Assembly: GCF_000255705.1 (NCBI RefSeq)
Contig: NZ_JH636449.1
Coordinates: forward strand, 159,798-223,797
Length of the DNA stretch: 64,000 bases
Direction: 5' to 3'
DNA from: Zavarzinella formosa DSM 19928
GTDB lineage: Bacteria; Planctomycetota; Planctomycetia; Gemmatales; Gemmataceae
A model generated the notes under the pieces. It had not been told where the DNA came from. It saw only the letters and a list, made by a program, of their open reading frames with translations, and made no database searches. Position 1 is the stretch's first letter. Every line of letters starts with the position of its first letter. Of this stretch, positions 46,587 through 55,807 are shown in pieces. The translations under genes were made by a program, and so were the position numbers.

Positions 46587-49064
46587 TCAATGAACAAATT
46601 GAAAGTGCTTTGAGTTCAACAGAGACCAAAGCAGGTCTTGATAAAACAGCTTCGGGTCTTTGGATTCGGCCAGCAACTTCTGACAGGCGGCAATCTCTTC
46701 CTTGGCGGGCTGCCGGGAAAGAGTCGTCAAATAGAGGGCCGACAAGATTTCATCCGGCGACTTCTTCGCCGTCAGCATCGTGGCAATTCGGCCGTTGGCG
46801 TCGGCGATCTTGGCTTCGATGACTTCACCGTTGAGCGTGTGCAACGCCTGGGCCAGATTCGGCTCCGACACCCGCTCGCACTCGCAAACGGCTTCCCGCC
46901 GGGGTTTGCCAAAGGTACTGAGGAAGTAATTGTTGTACTTCGCGTCCGGGAGTTCGATGGCCTTGGTTCCGAGAGGAACCTTTTCAAACTTCGTCTGCAC
47001 GCCCGTGGCCGAGTCGATCGCATCCAAGAGGGATTCGGCGGGAATCCGTTTCACATGATAATGACTGTGAAACTTCATATCCGAAGCATTGCCGGCGTTC
47101 GGTTGGGAATCAAGCTGATACAGCCGGGAGTTCAGAATCAGCCGGATCAATTGTTTCTGGTCGTAGCCAAGCCGGATGAATTCTTGAGAAAGGGCGTCAA
47201 GCAACTCCGGGTTGCTGGCGGGGTTGGTCCCGCGCATGTCGTCAATCGGCTCGACCAAACCGCGGCCGAGAAGATATGCGAAGATACGGTTGACGATATT
47301 GCGGGCGAAATAGGCGTTGTCCTTGGCGATGATCCACTCGGCCAGCGATTGTCGGCGGTCCGTCGCCTCGGTGACGGGTTTGCCCCGCAACGGGGTCGGC
47401 GGGAGAATCTTCCCAGTGCGGGGATGTGAAACTTCACCGGCCGCCCGGTTCATGATGACCGTCTCCTGGCCGAACAAGCCGAATTCCTGGCTGGGCTTGT
47501 TCCCCACGCGGGCAAAGAAGGCCGCGAACCCGTAATAATCGCCCTGGCTGAACGGCTCATACGGGTGGTTGTGGCATTTGGCGCATTGCAAACGCACTCC
47601 CAAAAACAGTTGGCTGGTGGACTCGGTCAGATCCTGCGGGTTGTTGGCGATGCGGAAATAGTTCGCCGGGCCGTTGCTAAACGTGGAGCCTTTCGCGGTG
47701 ACCAGTTCTTTGACAATCCGGTCAAACGGTTTGTTCTCCCGAAAGGAAGCCTTGAGCCAGTTGTTCAAGGCCCACATGCCCTGCTCGCCGATGGAAGCGC
47801 TATTGGAGCGAATTAGATCGGACCACTTCAACGACCAGTACGCGGCATAGTCGTTGTCATGCACATTCAGGTTCGGATCACCCGTGAGGCCCAGCAGAAG
47901 ATCAATCAACTTCTTCCGCTTGTCCGGATCGGTCGAACTCAGAAACGCCTTGGCTTGCTCGACCGACGGCAAAGTCCCGATCACGTCCAGCGAGGCCCGG
48001 CGAAGGAATGTCGCATCGTCGCACAGGCCCGAAGGAGGGATGCCGATCTCCCGGAACTTGGCCGAGGCTAATTTGTCGATGAAGTTATTATCTTTCCACC
48101 CCGCGAGATCCACGGTGTCGGCATAGGGGACGATGAACATGGAAATCGCCGAATGCCCGGCGAAGCGGACCATCGCCGTCCCCTGCCCTTTTCCAACGGT
48201 GCGAACAAACCCGTCCGAATTCACAGCCAAGACGGATTCATCCATGCTGTCGAATTTGGCCCAATGGGTGACATCCGTCGTCTTGCCATCCGCGAAAGTG
48301 GCCAGCACACGGAGTTGCTGGGTGTATCCTTTGGCCCCCACACGCCGGGGAGGTTGAACTTGCAAATCGGTCACCGGGTTGGCCACGCCGGATGGGCCGG
48401 GGGCGCCCCCCGCGAGCCAGCGTTCCAGAATTCGATAATCGACCGATCCCTTCTCCAGCCGTTTGCCCCCTTCGTGAATGACCTCGGCCGTGGGCTTCAG
48501 CAACAGAAGACTCTCGGCCGGATTAATCAAGTTTGCCCGGCGGGCGAATCGATCCCGGACGATGGCCTTGTGGTCCTCATCCGGGGCAAAGCCAAACACG
48601 GACAGTTTGAATCCCCCTTTGCCGTACTGGCTGGCATGACAGGCCCCCGCGTTGCACCCGGACTTGGACAACACCGGCATCACACTTTCGTTGAAACCAA
48701 CCTTGGCCGCAGGATCAACACCGCTCACCGTCACCGGAATCGACCGCGTGGAACCCCCCACGGAAACCGTGAGGCTGGCGGCGCCATTTCCGACGGCCAA
48801 CAATCGGCCGCCGGGTTGCACGGAAACGATCGCCGGGTTCGAGGATTGATACGCCGCCTGATCGGTGAGATCGCGGGATTTGTCGTTGCTGGCCGCAGCG
48901 CCCGCCGTCACAATCAACTGGCTTCGCGCATCATTCCCGCTGAGGGTGACCGTGGCAGGAGAGACAGAAAAATCAGTCTGGTCTCCGCGTGCCGACACGG
49001 TGACCAGAGCGCAAAGCCCAACGGCAGTCAGGAATACAAATCGGGGACAAAAATGCAGGTGCAA
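46587..49064 (-). CDS. DUF1549/DUF1553 cytochrome-like surface protein
   Basis: 825 aa from a TTG start. In order: signal peptide (FVFLTAVGLCALVTVSARG), two bacterial Ig-like (Big-2 type) domains (about 30-130 and 225-320), a cytochrome-like motif (CNAGACH, C-x4-CH) near residue 138, then DUF1549 (DATFLRRASLDVIGTLPS; CAKCHNHPYEPFSQ, a CxxCH) and DUF1553 (LAEWIIAKDNAYFARNIVNRIFAYLLGRGLVEPIDDMRG). The family is planctomycete-specific; function unknown, possibly haem-binding. The TTG at 49064 is chosen because GGAGG lies eight bases upstream and the signal peptide follows at once. The upstream frame to 49118 has no ribosome site. Confidence 0.88.
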   Translation of the reverse strand: MHLHFCPRFVFLTAVGLCALVTVSARGDQTDFSVSPATVTLSGNDARSQLIVTAGAAASNDKSRDLTDQAAYQSSNPAIVSVQPGGRLLAVGNGAASLTVSVGGSTRSIPVTVSGVDPAAKVGFNESVMPVLSKSGCNAGACHASQYGKGGFKLSVFGFAPDEDHKAIVRDRFARRANLINPAESLLLLKPTAEVIHEGGKRLEKGSVDYRILERWLAGGAPGPSGVANPVTDLQVQPPRRVGAKGYTQQLRVLATFADGKTTDVTHWAKFDSMDESVLAVNSDGFVRTVGKGQGTAMVRFAGHSAISMFIVPYADTVDLAGWKDNNFIDKLASAKFREIGIPPSGLCDDATFLRRASLDVIGTLPSVEQAKAFLSSTDPDKRKKLIDLLLGLTGDPNLNVHDNDYAAYWSLKWSDLIRSNSASIGEQGMWALNNWLKASFRENKPFDRIVKELVTAKGSTFSNGPANYFRIANNPQDLTESTSQLFLGVRLQCAKCHNHPYEPFSQGDYYGFAAFFARVGNKPSQEFGLFGQETVIMNRAAGEVSHPRTGKILPPTPLRGKPVTEATDRRQSLAEWIIAKDNAYFARNIVNRIFAYLLGRGLVEPIDDMRGTNPASNPELLDALSQEFIRLGYDQKQLIRLILNSRLYQLDSQPNAGNASDMKFHSHYHVKRIPAESLLDAIDSATGVQTKFEKVPLGTKAIELPDAKYNNYFLSTFGKPRREAVCECERVSEPNLAQALHTLNGEVIEAKIADANGRIATMLTAKKSPDEILSALYLTTLSRQPAKEEIAACQKLLAESKDPKLFYQDLLWSLLNSKHFQFVH

Positions 49065-49072
49065 GTGAAACA

Positions 49073-49077
49073 CCTCC
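49073..49077 (-). promoter_or_regulatory. strong ribosome-binding site for a TTG start
   Basis: GGAGG on the minus strand, eight bases before the TTG at 49064. No ATG is available in the leader, so this site decides the start of the DUF1549/DUF1553 protein. Confidence 0.75.
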
Positions 49078-49340
49078 GGCGGGCGGGAATGAAAACGGGC
49101 GGCGGGGTGGGATGGCAAACTATCGGCGGGAGAGTTGGTTAATATACAGCATCTTTCTCCCGCAGGTCAACCATCAAGTGGCGGGGTTTGCCATGCCGAT
49201 AAGCATGGTGCCGCGTTTCGCTGATTTTTACATTGCCCTCGCTCAAACAATCAGTTAAAGTTTCCCTAACTCGTGAAGAGTTCCCTCCCGCCTGATGTTC
49301 GCCTTGGCAACGGTCGAATCACTCCTACCCCAGAGCACAC

Positions 49341-50663
49341 ATGCTCAGCCACTTTTCCTCCATGTTCCGCGATTGTGACGGTCTCCATCGCCGTGATCTT
49401 CTCAAAGTCGGCATGCTCGGCGGTCTGGGCGTCACTCTCCCAGGGTTGCTCGCCTCCAAGGCCCAAGCCAAAGAAAAAGCCCGCAAAACCGATGTGAATT
49501 GCATCGTCATCTGGACTCGTGGGGGCACGAGCCATCACGACACCTTTGACCCCAAGCCCGAGGCGCCGCAAAGCGTTCGCGGCGAATTCGGCGTCATCGA
49601 CACGGCCGTTCCGGGGGTCAAGTTCGCCGAGATTCTTCCGAACATGGGCCGCGAACTCGGCCGTTATGCCCTGTTGCGTAGCTGGAACCCGCACAACGCC
49701 GGGCACGGCGTGGCCGATCAGTATGTGCTTTCCGGCCGGCCGATCAATCCGGCCTTGATCTATCCGACTTATGGTTCGGTGGTCAGCCATCAAAAGGGTT
49801 TCAAAACCCGGATGCCCCCGTTTGTGCAACTTGGCAATCAGGTGGATCGGGTCAATGGTGGCGGGACATCGGGTTATTTGGGCCAGGAACACAACCCCTT
49901 TGAAATCCACGCCAACCCGAACATCGAAAAGTTTCATGTGCGGGACATCACACCACCGGCCGGGGTGGATTCGTCCCGGCTTGAACGTCGGCGTGGCATG
50001 TTGAAAAAGATCGACGCCCTCCAACATCAAGCCGACTCCCAACCCGGCGAGTTCTCGGCGATGGATCAACATCAGCGGGCCGCCCTTGACCTCATCACAG
50101 CCCCGGAAACCAAATCGGCGTTCGACATTGGTTCGGAAGACCCCAAACTCCGGGACCAATACGGCCGCAACCCGTTCGGCCAATCCTGTTTGCTCGCCCG
50201 TCGTCTGATCGAGTCGGGCGTGCGATTAGTGACGGTCTCCGACGGCGGCTGGGACACCCACGCGAACAACTTCGCCTCGCTGAAAAGCAACCTCATTCCC
50301 CGGATCGACCGGGGCCTGCCAACCCTTCTGAGCGACTTGGAAGATCGTGGCCTACTCTCAACAACATTGGTGGTTTGGCTGACAGACTTCGGCCGGACGC
50401 CCAAGGTCAATTCGGCCGGAGGCCGCGACCACTGGGCCTCGGCGGGCTTTGCAATCATGGCCGGGGCGGGCGTCCCCGGCGGTTCGGTGTTGGGCCGCAC
50501 CGATGGCGAAGGTGGCCGGCCGACACACGATGAATATGTCACCGAAGACATCGCAGCGACCATCTACACGAAACTTGGCATCCCGCTGGATTTGATGACG
50601 AACACGCCGGACGGTCGGCCGATTCGCCTCAACGAAGGCCGGGTGATCCGCGAGTGGATGTGA
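49341..50663 (+). CDS. DUF1501 family protein, divergent from DUF1549 gene
   Basis: 440 aa. A Tat-like signal (LHRRDLLKVGMLGGLGV) begins near residue 16. The DUF1501 body shows GGTSHHDTFDPKPEAPQ, SDGGWDTHANN and LTDFGRTPKVN with GRDHWAS. Exported. It is divergent from the DUF1549/DUF1553 gene (276 bases apart between starts), a common pairing in planctomycetes, which suggests functional partnership. A palindromic terminator follows. Confidence 0.9.
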   Translation: MLSHFSSMFRDCDGLHRRDLLKVGMLGGLGVTLPGLLASKAQAKEKARKTDVNCIVIWTRGGTSHHDTFDPKPEAPQSVRGEFGVIDTAVPGVKFAEILPNMGRELGRYALLRSWNPHNAGHGVADQYVLSGRPINPALIYPTYGSVVSHQKGFKTRMPPFVQLGNQVDRVNGGGTSGYLGQEHNPFEIHANPNIEKFHVRDITPPAGVDSSRLERRRGMLKKIDALQHQADSQPGEFSAMDQHQRAALDLITAPETKSAFDIGSEDPKLRDQYGRNPFGQSCLLARRLIESGVRLVTVSDGGWDTHANNFASLKSNLIPRIDRGLPTLLSDLEDRGLLSTTLVVWLTDFGRTPKVNSAGGRDHWASAGFAIMAGAGVPGGSVLGRTDGEGGRPTHDEYVTEDIAATIYTKLGIPLDLMTNTPDGRPIRLNEGRVIREWM

Positions 50664-50682
50664 TTCTGATCCGTGAATGAAA

Positions 50683-50720
50683 AAAAGGGGCGGGCAATCA
50701 ATTGATTGCCCGCCCCTTTT
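50683..50720. terminator. palindromic bidirectional terminator
   Basis: A 38-base perfect palindrome centred on AATT, with AAAAGGGGCGGGC on the left and its complement ending CCCCTTTT on the right. It sits between two convergent DUF1501 genes and serves both. Confidence 0.9.
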
Positions 50721-50742
50721 CGTTTGGCGAATCAAGAGCCGA

Positions 50743-52038
50743 TTAAAGCAGTTCAGACACCGGATCGCGGTTGTCGAGGATGTACATCGGCCGGCCGGTG
50801 CCGTTCTGGAAGGTCATCGAGGGATCGATGCCGATGGCTTGATACAGGGTCGCCAGCATTTGCGGAACCTTGTACGGCCGGTCCTTGGGGTGTTCCCCTC
50901 GGGCGTTCGTCGAGCCGACGACCTGCCCCATCTTGAGACCGCCGCCAGCGACCAAGGCCGACATGGCCGGGGACCAGTGATCCCGCCCGGCCTCGGACGA
51001 GTTGATCTTCGGCGTGCGGCCGAATTCGCCCCAAACGATGGTGACCACGTCATCTTCCATCCCGCGATCATGCAAATCTTGGATCAGGTTGGCAATCCCG
51101 CGGTCGAGTTCCGGCAGTTGCTTCTTGAGGGTCGTGAAGTTCGCGGAGTGGGTGTCCCAACCGCCGTAGCTGAGGGTCACGCACCCGACGCCCGCTTCCA
51201 CCAGACGGCGGGCCTTGAGGAACATTTCCACGTTCTTGTAGCGATCCAACACGCGGGGATCTTCGTTCTTCAGGTCGAGGGCCTTGTGAACCGTGCCCGT
51301 CGAGATCATGTCGAAGGCCCGGCCGGTGAAGGCGTCCATCCCGCCCATCGTCGTTCCCTTGTCGATATCCCGACGAATCGTGTCAAAGGATGTCAACAGA
51401 TTCTTGCGGTCGTCAAGCTTGGCGGCGGCACCATTGCGGAGCCGGAGGTTATCCAAGCCGGTTCCTTCGGAGGTGAAGGCCCGGTGGGCGACGCCGAGAA
51501 AACCGGGTTCGCAGCCAATGCTCATGCCCCGCAGGCTGACGAACGGAGGAATGTCGCTCTGGCCGGCCCGCACCCTCGACATCACTGACCCGAAGGAGGG
51601 ATGCTGACCTTGGACAGCCGCGCGGTTGACCTGCTCGGTGAAGCCGGTCATCACATAGGAATCGCTGTGTTCGTCGTTGGCCACGAGGGAGCGGACAATG
51701 GACATTTTGTCCATCATCTTCGCCTGCATCGGGAAGTGTTCGGAAATCTGGATTCCGGACACGTTGGTGTTGATCGGTTTGAATTCGCCCCGGAACTCGG
51801 AGGGGGCGTCCGGCTTGAGGTCGTACATATCCATGTGCGACGGGCCGCCGGGGAGGTAGACCATGATCGCCGATTTGGGCCGGCCGCTGCTGGAAAGCGA
51901 ATTGGACGGGGCGGCGGTGGCTTGCAGCCGAAGCATGTCCGCGAGGGTGAGGCCGGTGCCGAAGGCTCCGAGTTTCAGGAAATTCCGGCGGTGAAGACCG
52001 TCACAAAACGTCTGGCGTTTGCCAAGGAAGGAGAGCAT
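50743..52038 (-). CDS. DUF1501 family protein
   Basis: 431 aa with a Tat-like signal (LHRRNFLKLGAFGTGLTLA). DUF1501 motifs: LPGGPSHMDMYDLKPDAPSE, LSYGGWDTHSANF and WGEFGRTPKINS with GRDHWSP. Convergent with the previous DUF1501 gene; the N-terminal CDGLHRRNFLKLG and that gene's CDGLHRRDLLKVG show they are paralogues. No DUF1549 partner is next to it. It is the last gene of a minus-strand run after EutB. Confidence 0.9.
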   Translation of the reverse strand: MLSFLGKRQTFCDGLHRRNFLKLGAFGTGLTLADMLRLQATAAPSNSLSSSGRPKSAIMVYLPGGPSHMDMYDLKPDAPSEFRGEFKPINTNVSGIQISEHFPMQAKMMDKMSIVRSLVANDEHSDSYVMTGFTEQVNRAAVQGQHPSFGSVMSRVRAGQSDIPPFVSLRGMSIGCEPGFLGVAHRAFTSEGTGLDNLRLRNGAAAKLDDRKNLLTSFDTIRRDIDKGTTMGGMDAFTGRAFDMISTGTVHKALDLKNEDPRVLDRYKNVEMFLKARRLVEAGVGCVTLSYGGWDTHSANFTTLKKQLPELDRGIANLIQDLHDRGMEDDVVTIVWGEFGRTPKINSSEAGRDHWSPAMSALVAGGGLKMGQVVGSTNARGEHPKDRPYKVPQMLATLYQAIGIDPSMTFQNGTGRPMYILDNRDPVSELL

Positions 52039-52213
52039 GACATGACCCCGAAGAGGTAGGGAGTTCCGGCAGGTGGGTATTCACACATTAGGCGGTTCTC
52101 AGATATTAATCTGACTTCCGAACGAACGCAATCAGAAAAACTTCAAAATTTCATCTCGAACCCCTCCAGAATCGGCCGGATGGCAAGATGGGGGATTCCG
52201 GTCGCCAAGTTTC

Positions 52214-53614
52214 TCATGATTGGTCGAGAATCCGGGCCATGCGGCCAAACAACGCCGATGGCTCTCCGTGTGCGGGAGCAAGTTGGCCATCGCGGAAAAT
52301 TCCCTGCTCATGCAACCACCGGGCAAATTCCGGCGCCGGGGACAAGCCAAACAACTCGCGTGTCAGCACGGCATCGTGGTAGCTGGTGGATTGGTAGTTC
52401 AGCATCACATCGTCCGCGCACGGCACTCCCATGACATAGTTGCAACCGGCGGCCGCGAGGAGCAGGAGGAGATTGTCGGCCGAGTTTTGGTCGGCTTCCG
52501 CATGGTTGGTGTAACACACATCGCACCCCATCGGCAGGCCAAGCAGTTTGCCCATGAAGTGGTCTTCCAGTCCGGCCCGGATGATTTGCCGTTCATCGAA
52601 AAGATATTCCGGCCCGATGAACCCGACGACCGTGTTGACGAGGAACGGATCAAGCGTGCGGGCGACACCGTAGGCGCGGGCTTCCAACGTGAGTTGATCG
52701 ACACCGTGATGGGCTTCGGCCGACAGAGAACTCCCCTGCCCGGTCTCAAAGTACATGACTTGATTGCCCGCCCACGGAACCGGCCGTTGGTTGTGGGATT
52801 CCAAGGTCCGTTCCCGCCCCTCGCGGAGCATGGGGAGGGAGACGCCAAAACTCTCGTTGGTCTGTTGGGTTCCGCCAATCGATTGAAACAGCAGATCAAC
52901 AGGGGCTCCCCGATCCATCGCCGCCAATTGGGTGGTGATGTGTGACAGGCAGCACGCCTGCGTGGGAATCTGGAGCGTGTCGATCAACCGGTCCAACGCC
53001 CTCAAAACATCGGCGACCCGGTCCACGGATTCGGTGGCCGGATTCACGCCGATGACCGCATCGCCGCATCCCATCGCCAGCCCGTCGATGGCCGAGAGGA
53101 GAATTCCGGTGACGTCATCGGTCGGATGATTAGGCTGCACCCGCACGGCAAAGACGCCTTCTTCCCCCAAAGTGTTGCGACAACGGGACACCACCCGGAT
53201 TTTCCGGGCGACATAAACCAGTTCCTTGTTGGACATCAGCTTGGCGACCGCCGCTGCCATCTCGGGGATGATACCCCGCGACAAGGAAGTCAATGTCGGG
53301 CCGTCGGACGAGAGCAGAAACTCCCGGAGTTCGCCGACGGTGAGCGAACGAATCCGGGCGAAGGCCAATGGGTCGTGCGTGTCGAGAATCAACCGGGAAA
53401 CATCATCGCGGTCGGGATCGACGAGGGGATTGCGGAGAATCTCCTCCAACGAAACGTCGGCCAAGACGAGTTTGGCGGCCGCCCGTTGCTTCTCGGTGAC
53501 GGCCACGATTCCCGCGAGTTGATCGCCGGATTTCAACTCATTGGCGGCCGCGAAAAGTTGCTTGAGATCGTGAAAGGCAAACGTTTCCCCCCGGAGCGAA
53601 TACCGATAAGCCAC
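52214..53614 (-). CDS. eutB: ethanolamine ammonia-lyase large subunit
   Basis: 466 aa, close to the 453 aa of E. coli EutB. The enzyme is adenosylcobalamin-dependent and splits ethanolamine to acetaldehyde and ammonia. Recognisable segments include AVRVQPNHPTDDV, LSAIDGLAMGCGDAVIGVNP, CLSHITTQLAAMDRGAPVDLLFQS and MGCDVCYTNHAEADQNSAD. The GTG start has GGAG six bases upstream. The small subunit EutC, which together with EutB forms the B12-binding active enzyme, is not adjacent: only 175 bases with no plausible gene separate it from the next gene. Confidence 0.95.
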   Translation of the reverse strand: MAYRYSLRGETFAFHDLKQLFAAANELKSGDQLAGIVAVTEKQRAAAKLVLADVSLEEILRNPLVDPDRDDVSRLILDTHDPLAFARIRSLTVGELREFLLSSDGPTLTSLSRGIIPEMAAAVAKLMSNKELVYVARKIRVVSRCRNTLGEEGVFAVRVQPNHPTDDVTGILLSAIDGLAMGCGDAVIGVNPATESVDRVADVLRALDRLIDTLQIPTQACCLSHITTQLAAMDRGAPVDLLFQSIGGTQQTNESFGVSLPMLREGRERTLESHNQRPVPWAGNQVMYFETGQGSSLSAEAHHGVDQLTLEARAYGVARTLDPFLVNTVVGFIGPEYLFDERQIIRAGLEDHFMGKLLGLPMGCDVCYTNHAEADQNSADNLLLLLAAAGCNYVMGVPCADDVMLNYQSTSYHDAVLTRELFGLSPAPEFARWLHEQGIFRDGQLAPAHGEPSALFGRMARILDQS

Positions 53615-53657
53615 GGTTCAACTCCGGGTTGATTTGGGGAAGATAAAGAGAAGAGTT

Positions 53658-54020
53658 TCAAGCCGGAAAAGGCCAGACACTGCCCGTCGGCGCCCCGGCG
53701 GGGATTTCATGTTTGTAAAAATACGCCAGACAATCGCCGGTGTGATGCTGGAGGGCAATGGGTTCCCGGCCATACCAATCGGGAACGCCCTCGTACTCAT
53801 CCAGCAAGGCCAACGCGCGGTCATCCACGCCCCACAACTCTCCCTCAATGGCCAACCCATGTTCGGTGTCCCGCACCAAGCCGGGATGCCAGCCAAGCCC
53901 GTAAAGCCGGTACAACGGCATCGTGGTGGCGGTTCCGAGAAACTGCTGCCCGGCCATTTTCCCGTTACCGGACTGGCCGGTTTTGAGCGTTCCGTAGACG
54001 AAGATCACCGTGTGAGCCAT
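53658..54020 (-). CDS. gamma-glutamylcyclotransferase-like (AIG2/GGCT) protein
   Basis: 120 aa, one GGCT/AIG2-like domain. It starts VIFVYGTLKTGQSG with the family YGTLK motif, then GELWGVDDRALALLDEYEGVPDWY containing the catalytic Glu position, and a final YFYKHEIP strand. The family forms 5-oxoproline from gamma-glutamyl amines or peptides. The ATG at 54020 places YGTL near the N-terminus as usual. It lies between the four-repeat protein and EutB with 39 and 43 base gaps, so probably in one operon. Confidence 0.85.
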   Translation of the reverse strand: MAHTVIFVYGTLKTGQSGNGKMAGQQFLGTATTMPLYRLYGLGWHPGLVRDTEHGLAIEGELWGVDDRALALLDEYEGVPDWYGREPIALQHHTGDCLAYFYKHEIPAGAPTGSVWPFPA

Positions 54021-54059
54021 CAGGGCGTTCCTTGGAGTATCCGACCAAATCATCTCGCC

Positions 54060-55520
54060 TCAATCATCCGACGGGGCCTTGGCGAACTTCAGTTGCGTGC
54101 CGTTCGGGTCGGTCATCGTCAGCACGTCCTTTTCGATCACGACTTTCTCGTAATTTTCCTTCGTGCCGCCGAGATCCTGATCGGAGAGCAGCTTCAAGCC
54201 GTCCCCCTCAAGCAGGACATATTTGCCGGTCCAAACCATCGGGCCGGCGCGGTAGGTGAAGGTGAGGTTGGCGTTGAAATCAATGCTGATGGCCCCGGCC
54301 GGAATGTCGGCGCCGTTCACCGTGGATTTGAGGCTCTTCCACTTCGTCCCCTCGATTTTCCCCTTCAGGTTGGAGACGGGTTTGCCCTTCGGGTCGGCTT
54401 TGCCGACCACCCGGTCAAACTCCAGTTCCGTCCCGTCGGAATCAGTCATCGTCAGCACGTCTTTGACGATCACGATCTTTTCGAGGTTTTCCTTCCGGCC
54501 GCCAAGATCCTGCTCGGTGATGAGCTTCACTTGATCGCCCGCCAGCAATTCACATTTGCCGGTCCACTTCGCCACCGGGCCGGCCGTGTAGACAAGACTC
54601 AAGTCCGCGCCAAACTTCAGGGTAAGCGTCCCGGCGGGCAGTTCGGTTCCCTTCACGGTGGCTTTCTTGCTTTTCCACTCGGTCCCTTCAATCTTTCCCT
54701 TGAGATTGGAAAGAGGAGCGACTTCCTTTGGCGGAACCTTGACCATCGGCTTGTCCGTCACCTTGTCGAAAACCACTTCCGTGCCGTCCGGATCGACCAA
54801 CCGCAGGACATCGCCCTTCAGGATCATCGACTCGATATTCTCCCGCTTGCCGCCAAGATCCTGATCGGAGAGCAGCTTCATGCTGTCCCCCTTGAGGAGT
54901 TCGTATTTGCCGGTCCAAGTCATTGGCCCGGCTTTGTAGGTGAAGGTCATGTCCTTGTTCAGGTCCAGCGTGATGATGCCGGGAGGAAGCTTCACTTCGT
55001 CTTTGGTGGTCATGGCTTGGGAACTCCACTTGGTCCCCTCGATCTTCCCCTTGAGGTTCGATTCGGCGGCCGGAGGAACCACAGGAATCGCCCCGAGCAA
55101 TCCCCCCTTCGGCTTGGCGCGGTCGAATTTCAACGTCGTGCCGTCGGTGTCCACCAACGTGAGAAGATCCTTCTCAATGGTGATCTGTTCCTCGTGATCT
55201 TTCCGGCCGTTGAAATCCTCCTCAAAATGAAGGGTGACGGCATCCTTCTCCTTGAGTTCCATCTTGCCCTTGCCGGACGTCGCCCCGTTGATGTCGAAGG
55301 TGAAGGAATAATCCTTCTTGAACGTGAGTTTGATGATCCCTTTGGGGATTGTGGTCCCCTCTTTGGTTTTCATCTCCTGATTGGACCATTCGGTGTCCTC
55401 GATCTTCCCCCGGAGGCTGGATCTTGGGCCGATTTCGTCGGCCCGGCCGACGGGGCAACAAAACCCGGCGACCGCGAGCATGGCCGCGAACAAGCGAGCC
55501 GGACGGCAAAGAGCATTCAT
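54060..55520 (-). CDS. exported protein with four tandem lipocalin-like repeats
   Basis: 486 aa with a signal peptide (1-27; ARLFAAMLAVAGFCCPVGRA). Four repeats of about 100 residues start SSLRGKIEDTEW (35), SNLKGKIEGTKW (155), SNLKGKIEGTEW (272) and SNLKGKIEGTKW (384). Each holds a predicted beta-barrel pattern (FTYKAGPMTWTGKYELL, DQDLGGKRENIE, VLTMTDSDGTELEF). This resembles a calycin/lipocalin-like fold and may relate to planctomycete paralogous families such as TIGR03066, but that is only inference. GGGAGC lies before the ATG. It is the first gene of the apparent operon with GGCT and EutB. Confidence 0.82.
   Translation of the reverse strand: MNALCRPARLFAAMLAVAGFCCPVGRADEIGPRSSLRGKIEDTEWSNQEMKTKEGTTIPKGIIKLTFKKDYSFTFDINGATSGKGKMELKEKDAVTLHFEEDFNGRKDHEEQITIEKDLLTLVDTDGTTLKFDRAKPKGGLLGAIPVVPPAAESNLKGKIEGTKWSSQAMTTKDEVKLPPGIITLDLNKDMTFTYKAGPMTWTGKYELLKGDSMKLLSDQDLGGKRENIESMILKGDVLRLVDPDGTEVVFDKVTDKPMVKVPPKEVAPLSNLKGKIEGTEWKSKKATVKGTELPAGTLTLKFGADLSLVYTAGPVAKWTGKCELLAGDQVKLITEQDLGGRKENLEKIVIVKDVLTMTDSDGTELEFDRVVGKADPKGKPVSNLKGKIEGTKWKSLKSTVNGADIPAGAISIDFNANLTFTYRAGPMVWTGKYVLLEGDGLKLLSDQDLGGTKENYEKVVIEKDVLTMTDPNGTQLKFAKAPSDD
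54075..55418 (-). repeat. four tandem domain repeats within the exported gene
   Basis: Four units, residues 35-137, 155-254, 272-371 and 384-482. Units 2 to 4 are closer to each other (DQDLGG and LTMTD/LRLVD motifs) than to unit 1, which has the diverged EEDFNG version. This indicates an old first copy and younger duplications. Confidence 0.8.
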
Positions 55521-55807
55521 GCAAAAGGCTCCCGGAAGGGGGACCGTGGATAAGGATGCGCGCACATCGCGTCGAATTTGTTGTATTGTGCCCGGAGGCA
55601 AGAGTGGTTGCAAGACTCCCCTGAAAAACTCTCCCAACCGTTTTTCACCAAAGCGGCAGGCGAGCCGGTTTCAAACTTCAGGCAATATGGAAAACCCTTG
55701 CCGTCCGCCTTCACAAGGCATTACACTCATATCACAAATCAACGCAATGATCCCGGAAAGCGTTCATCCGGGAGGATCAGTCCGGACAACATCTTCGCAG
55801 AGAACGC

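Noticed and set aside
52132-52350. Possible eutC after eutB
   Set aside because: 72 aa only, mostly overlapping eutB in another frame; EutC is about 290 aa and its motifs are absent.
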